Translations under genes and position numbers: made by a program | The notes under the pieces: generated by a model | Database searches by the model: none | What the model saw: the letters and a program-made list of their open reading frames with translations, nothing else | What the model was told of the DNA's origin: nothing | Shown: positions 22,294 to 29,685 of the stretch, piece by piece | Numbering within the stretch: position 1 is the stretch's first letter | Layout of the letters: each line of letters starts with the position of its first letter | Source: an uncultured Clostridia bacterium | GTDB taxonomy: Bacteria > Bacillota > Clostridia > Christensenellales > Borkfalkiaceae | DNA length: 33,571 nucleotides | Direction: 5' to 3' | NCBI GenBank assembly: GCA_947627665.1 | Contig: CANQWX010000020.1 | Span: 1-33,571 of the forward strand

Positions 22294-25200
22294 ATGAAAA
22301 AAAGAACAAAGACACTTTTTGCGCTTTTAACAGCCTTCTGTTTAAGCGCAGGGCTCGGCATTTTTGCCGCTTGCGGTGATCCGAACACGCCCCCGGAAGA
22401 TCACACACAGCACGTTGACGCCAATGAGGACGGCAAGTGCGATGAGTGCGGCGCCGATATGGGCGGAACGGTAACGCCGCCCGCGACCGCTCACACGGTC
22501 ACTTTCTCCACGGACGGAGGGAGTGAAGTTCCGCCGCAGGCAGTAGACGACGGCGGAAAGGCGACCGAGCCTCCGGCAGCACCCACAAAGCCGGGTCATG
22601 TTTTTGCGGGCTGGTATAAAGACGCCGCCTGCACGGAAGAGTTCGATTTCAATGCGGGAATTTCCGCAGACACGACCATTTATGCAAAGTGGGAAAAGGC
22701 AGCGGAAACCGAAGATACCTATTTCCGTTACACGCAGGAGGGTGAAGGTTGGAGTCTTGCCGTAAAGACGGGCGAAACCGTTCCCGCCGACACGGTGATC
22801 CCCGCCGAGATCGAGGGGAAAGCCGTAACTTCGATTGCGGAAACCGCATTTGAAGGGCAGACGCAGCTCGTATCCGTCACGATCCCGTCGAGCGTGAAGA
22901 AGATCGGCTCGCGCGCATTCCGTAACTGCACCGCGCTCGAAAATGTCCTCGGCGGCGAAAACGTTGAGGAAATGGGCGCAAATACATTCTACGGTACGAA
23001 GTGGGACAGCAATCTCGCGGTCGGTGAAGTCTATTTCGGAAAGACGCTGTATAAATACGCAGGCGCGCTTTATACAGACACCGAGATCACCGTCAAAGAC
23101 GGCACCGTCGGCATTGCGGCAGGCGCGTTCCAAGATATGTCGAAAGTTACGGGCGTGACCCTGCCCGCCGGGCTTACCAATATCGGCTCTTACGCTTTCG
23201 GCTCTTCCGATGCCGCGAAGGGCAACGGGATCACGACGCTTGTCCTGCCCGAGAGCGTTGTAACCGTCGCGGAGAATGCTTTCCGTAACGCAAAGTCCCT
23301 TGCAACGCTTACGATCGGCAAGAATGTGACGAAGATCGGCGCCAATGCCTTTGCGGGAACGGCGATCACGACGCTCAATTACAACGCGGCGAATGCCGAG
23401 ATCGCCAACAATATGTTCTCGGGATTTACCGCAGAAGCGACGCTCACCGTGGGCGACGACGTGGAAGTTCTTCCCGCGAACCTTACCAAAGGCTGGACGG
23501 GGATCAAAACAGTTACCCTCGGCGCAAAGATCACGGAGATCCCCGCGTCTGCATTTGACGGCATCACGAAGCTCTCCCAAGTGAACTTCGACACGATCAC
23601 ATCCATCGGGAGCTATGCTTTCCGCAATACATCGCTTGCATCGTTCACTATCCCCTCGACGGTCACAAGGCTGGGCGGCGGCGCATTTGCGGACTGCACC
23701 AAGCTCGCTTCCCTGACTTACGACGCGGTGGACGCAGCGGGAACGACGAGTACGGCGGTCGCATTTTCCGGCTGTACCGCACTGACAAAAGTTACGGTAG
23801 GAGCCGATGTTACGGCGATCCCCGCCTATCTGCTCCTGAACGTCGCTTCCGTCAATACCATCGAACTCGGCGGAAAGGTCGAAACGATAGGCGAGCAGGC
23901 GTTCTCGGGTACGGGAATTACCGCCATTACTCTCCCCAATTCGCTTCTCTCGATCGGCGGGAACGCCTTCGTGGGAACGAAACTGCAAACGCTCACCATT
24001 CCCGAAAACGTGACGACCGTTGGCGCGGGCGCTTTCAAAGACATTACGACGCTTACCGCTCTCACGTTCAACGCCATCAGCATGGGCGATTTCATCACAT
24101 CGCCGTTCTCGGGCTGCACCGAGCTTTCAACGGTGACGTTCGGCTCCACCGTCGCACAGATCCCCGCCTATCTGTTTGCGGGCAATACCAAGATCTCCAA
24201 GATCGTGTTCCCCGCCACTTGTAAAACGGTAGGCGCACACGCCTTCGACGGCTGCACCGCGCTTGAAACGGTGGAGGGCATTGAAAATGTTACTTCCCTC
24301 GGCACCGACGCTTTGAATCAGACCCCGTACATGGAAAACATCCTCAATGCCGACGGACCTGTGTACGTTGGCTCCATTCTCATGAAGTATAACGGCGACA
24401 TTCCCGAAAACTACACGCTGGAACTCAAAGAAGGCACGAAGGCTATTGCCGACAATGCGTTCGACACGGCGACAGCGGGGACCAAGAAAAATCTCGTTGC
24501 CGTAACATGGGTGAACACGCTCGAAACGATTGGGGCGAACGCATTCTCCAACTCGGGTCTTACGTCCGTCATTTTGCCTTCTTCCGTGCGTAAAGTCGGC
24601 GACAGGGCGTTCCAATCCTGTTCTTCCCTTACGAATATCACGCTCACCGACGGGATCGAAGAGATCGGCGAATACGCCTTTGCAAATTGCAAAAACGGCT
24701 CCATCACCATTCCCAAAACGGTGACGACCGTCGGCGATCATGCCTTTGACGGAACGCAGGTCAAGACGATCATCATTCAGGCTCCGCTCACCGAAGTCGG
24801 CGCATGGTTCACCTCGGTCAACCCGAAAGTGATCGAAATGCCCGATACCGTTACGAAACTCACAGGCGGCTGGACGCTCGGGTTAAGCCTTGAAACATTC
24901 AATGCAAAGGGCGTCAAGGAAATTTACGGCACCGCGCTTTGCGGGCTGCCGAGCTTGGAGTTCTTTGATTTCAGTCAGCTTGAAGTGATCGGCGAAGGCG
25001 CGCTCATGGGCTATCGGCAGACGACACTCAACCTCGGTCCGAACATCAGATCCATTGCGGAAGCTCCCTTCGGTCATTTGGATAGAAGCAAAGACCCGAG
25101 CGAATGGTATTCTTCGGGTGCAGTGGACCTCCAACAAATCACCATTCAGACCCCTCTGAAAGAGCTGCCGAATTGGTTCGCCTGCGGGCTTTCCAACTTG

Positions 25201-27315
25201 AACCGGATCAACCTCAAAACCCCCGTGAAGAAGATCGGCAATTATGCGTTCTCCAACACCTCGCTCGGCGGCACGTTCGATTTCTCCGAAGTGACGGAGA
25301 TCGGCGATTATGCGTTCGAGGGCGTACATCTCACCAACGTTTCGTTGCCTAAAATCGAAAGACTCGGCACGGCGGCCTTTAACAAGTCAAGGCTGACCAC
25401 GCTCACCCTCGGCGACAAGCTCACCGCGATCTCCAACACCGCATTTGCGGGGACGGCGATCAAGAGCGTAACGCTTCCTTCGAGCGTGAAGTCGGTCGGC
25501 GTAGCCGCTTTCATGGACAGTCAGGTGACACACCTTGATTTGGGAGAAGTAACTTCTATCGGCGGTTATGCTTTCCGGGGCTGCCCCATTGCGGAAGTAA
25601 CGCTTCCCGACGGGCTTACAACGATCGGCGAAAACGCTTTGAAGTCTGCAAAGCGCGTGTTCATCGGTGACAACAGCAAACTCTCCACCTTTACGCTCGG
25701 CGGCGCGGACAGCAGTTTCTCCACTTCCGTGGAATTTGTCTGCACGGACAGCGCATTGACCCGTTGCCTTGAAGCGGGCGGCGCATGGCAGCTCGCCTGT
25801 GTGGACGGGACGTGGGATACTGTCTGGAAAACGCGCTTCTTCAAACAGTCGTGGATCAAGGAGAACGGTTGGTGGATCGACGAAGAAGGGACTGCTTACC
25901 ACTATGAGGGCGGGGAAACCTCTTTGGAAGTTCCCGCCGAAGTCAAGACGCTGAAAGTCGGCGCCGTTCCCACCACCGTGACGGAGATCACCGTCAATGC
26001 GCAGAATACCGCGATGAAAGCGGAGAAGAACATTTTGTTCTCTCTCGACGGAAAGACCCTCATCCTCTATCTTCCCAGCCTTGCGGGTGAAGAATACACC
26101 ATTCCCGAAGCGGTGACGGCGATCGCAGACGGCGCGTTCGCAACGGTCGTCAATCTTAAATCGGTGACAGTGACCGCAGAAGAACCGTTCACTTGCGGAG
26201 CAAACGCTTTCGACGGCGTGAAGGACATCTTCGTTCCCGCCGGTACGGGGGATACCTATCGCGCAACGGCGGGTTGGGATGCCTATAAGAGCAAGATCAA
26301 AGAAGAAGGGCAGACCGACGAATGGACCATCGACGAAAAAGGAAAGCTCACCGCATGGCTCGGCAGCGGTACGGAAGTCACGATCCCCGTCGAGTTCAAC
26401 GGCGTCACGGTCACGTCGGTCGATGTCAATGCGTTCCGCAACAATCCCGCCGCAGGAAATATCACGAAGCTCACGATTCTGGGCAAGGTAACGTTCAGCG
26501 GCAATGTTATTAAAAAGACTTATGCTTTGGATCCTTTGAAGAGTTGCACCGAAGTCGTCTATTCCTACACGGGGACCGGTTCGAGTACGAGTTTACAAGG
26601 GCTGCCCGCTTGCCAAAAGATCACCGTGACAGAGGGCGTTGTGGAAATCCCTTCCAGCTTTATCTCGACAGGGTTGCAGGATACCGTAACGGAAATCTCC
26701 TTGCCCGACGGACTTTTGAACATCAAAGGCGGATTCTCGAAGTTGAAGAAGGTCACGACGATCAAGATCCCCGACAGCGTTACGACGATTGCGGCGAACA
26801 CTTTCAAGGGCAGCAGCGGGCTTACAAGCATCGAGCTTCCGAAATCGCTCACGTCCATCGGCAGCGACGCATTCACGGATTGCACGTCGCTTGCAGAGGT
26901 GACGTTCCGCGGTACGTCGCTCACCACGCTTCCTCAGTCGCTCTTCCAGAATACGGCGCTTGTAAACGTCGTGCTGCCCGAGGGCGTCACCACTGTAACC
27001 CGTTTGCTTTTCAAGGGTTGCACAAAGATCGAAACCGTCGTGTTCCCCTCCACGGTGACAAGCATCCTCGGCGAAGATATAATCCCTGCGGCAACAAAGA
27101 GTATTACCTTCAAAGCGCCGCAAGTGGTTTCCGTGCCGATCAGCTCTTATCTCTCGGTCCTGCCCGAAAGTTGCAAGATCTATGTTCCCGCCGACATGGT
27201 AGATAGCTATAAAGAGAGCAAGACGTTCAGCAGCTATGCAGACCGTATCGAGCAGATCCCCGCGACGATTTCTATGGAAATTCCCGAAGCGCTCCTGCCC
27301 GGGAAGAACGACTGA
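22294..27315 (+). CDS. Giant BspA-type leucine-rich repeat lipoprotein
   Basis: A 1673-residue lipoprotein (lipobox FAAC, Cys27). After a short Asp/Cys-rich motif (DANEDGKCDECGAD, about residues 48-61), common near the N-terminus of clostridial surface proteins, comes a Listeria-Bacteroides repeat (about 67-135, GHVFAGWYKDAACTEEFDF). Then there are very many LRR_5 (BspA-like) repeats of about 23 residues with the pattern IGxxAFxxxxxLxxVxIPxxV, in three blocks restarted by WSLAV-, WWIDEEGTAYHYE- and EWTIDEKGKLTAW-type caps (about 145, 1190 and 1350). BspA-type repeats mediate binding to host proteins or other cells. Placement between amylase and sugar-binding lipoprotein genes suggests a role in holding glycan particles. 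There is no catalytic domain and no C-terminal anchor. Confidence 0.85.
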   Translation: MKKRTKTLFALLTAFCLSAGLGIFAACGDPNTPPEDHTQHVDANEDGKCDECGADMGGTVTPPATAHTVTFSTDGGSEVPPQAVDDGGKATEPPAAPTKPGHVFAGWYKDAACTEEFDFNAGISADTTIYAKWEKAAETEDTYFRYTQEGEGWSLAVKTGETVPADTVIPAEIEGKAVTSIAETAFEGQTQLVSVTIPSSVKKIGSRAFRNCTALENVLGGENVEEMGANTFYGTKWDSNLAVGEVYFGKTLYKYAGALYTDTEITVKDGTVGIAAGAFQDMSKVTGVTLPAGLTNIGSYAFGSSDAAKGNGITTLVLPESVVTVAENAFRNAKSLATLTIGKNVTKIGANAFAGTAITTLNYNAANAEIANNMFSGFTAEATLTVGDDVEVLPANLTKGWTGIKTVTLGAKITEIPASAFDGITKLSQVNFDTITSIGSYAFRNTSLASFTIPSTVTRLGGGAFADCTKLASLTYDAVDAAGTTSTAVAFSGCTALTKVTVGADVTAIPAYLLLNVASVNTIELGGKVETIGEQAFSGTGITAITLPNSLLSIGGNAFVGTKLQTLTIPENVTTVGAGAFKDITTLTALTFNAISMGDFITSPFSGCTELSTVTFGSTVAQIPAYLFAGNTKISKIVFPATCKTVGAHAFDGCTALETVEGIENVTSLGTDALNQTPYMENILNADGPVYVGSILMKYNGDIPENYTLELKEGTKAIADNAFDTATAGTKKNLVAVTWVNTLETIGANAFSNSGLTSVILPSSVRKVGDRAFQSCSSLTNITLTDGIEEIGEYAFANCKNGSITIPKTVTTVGDHAFDGTQVKTIIIQAPLTEVGAWFTSVNPKVIEMPDTVTKLTGGWTLGLSLETFNAKGVKEIYGTALCGLPSLEFFDFSQLEVIGEGALMGYRQTTLNLGPNIRSIAEAPFGHLDRSKDPSEWYSSGAVDLQQITIQTPLKELPNWFACGLSNLNRINLKTPVKKIGNYAFSNTSLGGTFDFSEVTEIGDYAFEGVHLTNVSLPKIERLGTAAFNKSRLTTLTLGDKLTAISNTAFAGTAIKSVTLPSSVKSVGVAAFMDSQVTHLDLGEVTSIGGYAFRGCPIAEVTLPDGLTTIGENALKSAKRVFIGDNSKLSTFTLGGADSSFSTSVEFVCTDSALTRCLEAGGAWQLACVDGTWDTVWKTRFFKQSWIKENGWWIDEEGTAYHYEGGETSLEVPAEVKTLKVGAVPTTVTEITVNAQNTAMKAEKNILFSLDGKTLILYLPSLAGEEYTIPEAVTAIADGAFATVVNLKSVTVTAEEPFTCGANAFDGVKDIFVPAGTGDTYRATAGWDAYKSKIKEEGQTDEWTIDEKGKLTAWLGSGTEVTIPVEFNGVTVTSVDVNAFRNNPAAGNITKLTILGKVTFSGNVIKKTYALDPLKSCTEVVYSYTGTGSSTSLQGLPACQKITVTEGVVEIPSSFISTGLQDTVTEISLPDGLLNIKGGFSKLKKVTTIKIPDSVTTIAANTFKGSSGLTSIELPKSLTSIGSDAFTDCTSLAEVTFRGTSLTTLPQSLFQNTALVNVVLPEGVTTVTRLLFKGCTKIETVVFPSTVTSILGEDIIPAATKSITFKAPQVVSVPISSYLSVLPESCKIYVPADMVDSYKESKTFSSYADRIEQIPATISMEIPEALLPGKND

Positions 27316-27335
27316 TAATTCCTCCTACCTCCTCC

Positions 27336-27366
27336 TCTCTCTCCCGCGTTCTTTGCGGGAGAGAGA
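27336..27366 (+). repeat. Intercistronic 12-bp hairpin before the binding-protein gene
   Basis: TCTCTCTCCCGC (27336-27347) and its perfect complement (27355-27366) enclose a 7-base loop without a T tract. A stem between genes of one operon can protect the 3' end of the upstream mRNA or let the downstream gene be expressed at a different level. Confidence 0.55.
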
Positions 27367-27398
27367 TCGGGAGAAACATTCTCAAAAGGAGAATCAAC

Positions 27399-28667
27399 AT
27401 GAAAACATTCGCAAAAATCACAACGCTCGCCCTGTGCGCCTGCCTTTCGATGGGTGCGCTCGCGGGGTGCGGCGGGGAAGCAGAGGAAGTCGTCGTTTGG
27501 GGCGGCGCGGAGGACCAGACCCTCTTAAATGAGATCGTTCGGGAGTTCAAAGAACAAAACCCCGACGTCAAGGAAACCATCAAAGTCGTCGTACAGGACG
27601 CATGGGACGCGCAGTCGGTCGTCGCAAAAGACCCCGAAAAGGCGGCGGACGTCATTCTCATTCCGCACGACCAAGTGGGTATCATGGCGCAGGCGGGCTT
27701 GCTCTCCGAGATCCGTGACGGCACGGCGGCGACGTTTGCGACCGACATCAAAACAAACAACGATGCCGCCACCGTACAGCAGGCGACCTATGACGGCAAG
27801 CTCTATGGCTTCCCGCTGACAATGGACACCTACATCGAATACTACACGACGGACATCTTCAACGACGAAAAGCAGAATTTAGACGCCTTCCTCGGAAGCG
27901 TCGATCAGATGCTCGCCGCCGATATGCCCAATATCCCGGGCAGCAAGGAGAAAGCGACCGCGTTCGGCTTCCGCATCGAAGACGGGTTCTATCTCAACAT
28001 GGGCTTCTTCGCCGTCGGCTGTACGCTGTACGGTGAAGACGGCACGGACATTGACGCCTGTAATTGGAACAACGAAAACGGTCTCAAGTTCATGCAGTAC
28101 GCCGCAAAGAATTTCCGCCAGAGCGGCAAGAAATTCAAGTCGGATGACGCAAAGAACTTGGCGACGGCAGTCCTCAACAACCGTTTGGGCGCGTGTATCT
28201 CGGGCGGTTGGGAAATGCAGGACACCTTCAAGGGTGCGACGAATATCAAGTACCGCACTCTTCCCTCTATCACGATAGACGGCGAGGAAAAACCGCTCAT
28301 TTCGTTCTCGAACAGCAAGCAGTATGTCGTCAACAATATGTCGTCGCACAAGCCCACCGCTTTGCGCCTTGCGGCGTTCATCACAAGCGAACAAAGCCAG
28401 CTCCGCTATGCCGAAGAACGCGGGTATTATCCCTCGAACAAGAACGCCCAACAGAACGCGGCGGTAAAGGACGATCCGTTCTTCAAAGTCCTCCGCCAAC
28501 AACTCGATATGTCGGTCGCCGTTCCGATCATTCCCGAAATTTCCCGTTATTGGGAAGCGGCAAAAGCGCTCGGCTCATCCATCTATAACGGCTCGCTTGC
28601 GGGCGACGACGCTTCCCTTCAAGCAGCGCTCGATGCGTTTATCAGCGACCTGCATAGCACCCTTTAA
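27399..28667 (+). CDS. ABC-type sugar-binding lipoprotein (family 1, MalE-like)
   Basis: A 422-residue solute-binding lipoprotein (lipobox LAGC, Cys24). The mature start EVVVWGGAEDQTLLNEIVREF and the later ADVILIPHDQVGIMAQAGLL are characteristic of family 1 maltose/oligosaccharide-binding proteins. The two-lobed fold extends to the C-terminus at normal length. It would bind maltodextrins released by the amylase and deliver them to an ABC permease. No MalF/MalG-type permease or ATPase gene occurs in the window, so it must use one encoded elsewhere, or the protein works only as a surface binder. AAGGAG precedes the ATG. It is separated from the LRR gene by 83 bp containing a hairpin and was probably transcribed with it. 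Confidence 0.88.
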   Translation: MKTFAKITTLALCACLSMGALAGCGGEAEEVVVWGGAEDQTLLNEIVREFKEQNPDVKETIKVVVQDAWDAQSVVAKDPEKAADVILIPHDQVGIMAQAGLLSEIRDGTAATFATDIKTNNDAATVQQATYDGKLYGFPLTMDTYIEYYTTDIFNDEKQNLDAFLGSVDQMLAADMPNIPGSKEKATAFGFRIEDGFYLNMGFFAVGCTLYGEDGTDIDACNWNNENGLKFMQYAAKNFRQSGKKFKSDDAKNLATAVLNNRLGACISGGWEMQDTFKGATNIKYRTLPSITIDGEEKPLISFSNSKQYVVNNMSSHKPTALRLAAFITSEQSQLRYAEERGYYPSNKNAQQNAAVKDDPFFKVLRQQLDMSVAVPIIPEISRYWEAAKALGSSIYNGSLAGDDASLQAALDAFISDLHSTL

Positions 28668-28783
28668 GCCCACATCAGCCCTACGGCTGTGTGACCCACG
28701 GGAGCGCGTTATCCCCCCGAACTGCGCTCCCTACATTGCTCATCAATTTCGCTGCAAAGCGAATCAAATTTCCCCCCTTACTG

Positions 28784-28807
28784 CCGCTCTCTCTTCGGAG
28801 AGAGCGG
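28784..28807 (+). repeat. TTCG-capped hairpin in the LacI leader
   Basis: CCGCTCTCTC (28784-28793), loop TTCG and its perfect complement (28798-28807) form a very stable stem, 20 bp upstream of the LacI start codon. There is no T tract. It may separate the binding-protein gene from the regulator gene within the mRNA. Confidence 0.5.
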
Positions 28808-28827
28808 TATGTGGGAGAAGTGGTTTT

Positions 28828-29631
28828 ATGGAAGAGAACAATAAAGACAAAGTAACGATCAAGGAAGTCGCGGAAAAAGCGGGCGTTTCGGTCACGACGG
28901 TATCGTTCATCTTAAACGGTATTACCGAGAAATGCAGCTTCGAAACGCGGCAAAAAGTCCTTCATGCAATCAATATTTTGAACTACCGTCCTTCGCGTGT
29001 AGCGCAGTGTTTTGCGCGGGGAAAGAGCGACAATATCATTCTCCTTACCGACAAGCACAAGACGGTTTTGCAGCAGGCGGAGAGTTTTCGGCTCGTCCGT
29101 ATGCTCGGAAAAGCCCTTGAACGAAAAAAGCTCAATCTCATCATCCGCACCTATCTCGAAGCGATCTACGTCGATTCGGCGGACGCCATCATCTGTGCGG
29201 GAACGGAAGAAGATACCTTCCGCAAGATCGCGGCAATGAACTTCGTTCCCCTCCTTGCGGTGGATTCCCGCATCCACGATGAACTCTTTTTCCAAGTGCT
29301 GCAAGACTTCGGCGCGGTGATGAAAGCGGGAAAAGAGCGCTTCGGCGACAACTTCTCCGTCGTTCTCGTGGATATGTACAGCGAGAGCTGCAAGAAAGAG
29401 ATCCGCGAAGTGTGCGGAAATGTCACCTTTCTCTCCGAACACGGGCTTGGGAACGTTCCGATGGGCAATCTCGTGACGGTAAACGAGAGCCTGATGAATC
29501 TCCCCGAGCTTGCCGACCGAGAAAAGCTGCTTGTGCCTGCCATCACCGAAAAACGGGTGAATGCCATTCTGGATTGTTACTACAAAGCCGTCAAAAGAGA
29601 GACGGTCAAAACTCACGTCGTGCGGATCTGA
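28828..29631 (+). CDS. Short LacI-family transcriptional regulator
   Basis: A 267-residue regulator. Residues 7-60 are a typical LacI helix-turn-helix (TIKEVAEKAGVSVTTVSFILNG, then hinge-helix-like YRPSRVAQ). The effector domain is only about 205 residues instead of about 270, and it lacks the usual GVIxPD opening; SDNIILLTDKHKTV takes its place. The ligand pocket may therefore be reduced or altered. The start at 28828 follows GGGAGAAG, while the longer frame to 28597 runs inside the preceding gene. It probably binds the AGGTAAA/TTTACCT operators at 18551-18568 and 29669-29685 and represses both ends of the alpha-glucan pathway until maltodextrin is present. Target and inducer are inferred. 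Confidence 0.8.
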   Translation: MEENNKDKVTIKEVAEKAGVSVTTVSFILNGITEKCSFETRQKVLHAINILNYRPSRVAQCFARGKSDNIILLTDKHKTVLQQAESFRLVRMLGKALERKKLNLIIRTYLEAIYVDSADAIICAGTEEDTFRKIAAMNFVPLLAVDSRIHDELFFQVLQDFGAVMKAGKERFGDNFSVVLVDMYSESCKKEIREVCGNVTFLSEHGLGNVPMGNLVTVNESLMNLPELADREKLLVPAITEKRVNAILDCYYKAVKRETVKTHVVRI

Positions 29632-29660
29632 AAAGCGATTTTTGTATCCGCGCGCTTTGA

Positions 29661-29685
29661 TATTATTGAGGTAAAATACTTTACT
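29661..29685 (+). promoter_or_regulatory. -10 element and LacI-type operator ending at the GH13 start codon
   Basis: TATTAT (29661-29666) is a plausible -10 and AGGTAAAATACTTTACT (29669-29685) is the same operator type as in front of the amylase gene. The operator ends one base before the ATG at 29686. Transcription would start inside the operator near 29673, leaving a leader of about 13 nt. The only Shine-Dalgarno-like GAGG (29668-29671) would then be outside the mRNA. No good -35 was found. Confidence 0.55.

Noticed and set aside
22342-23988. 548-codon minus-strand frame inside the LRR gene
   Set aside because: Repeat-driven shadow. The plus-strand LRR lipoprotein fully explains the region.
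22294-27315. Regularly spaced similar DNA units, considered as a CRISPR array or tandem repeat
   Set aside because: Units are diverged, in frame, about 69 bp long and encode LRR_5 repeats; there are no identical repeats with unique spacers.
28668-28783. Possible riboswitch or RNA gene between the binding protein and LacI genes
   Set aside because: Only short imperfect stems are visible besides the TTCG-capped hairpin; no known riboswitch motif is recognisable.
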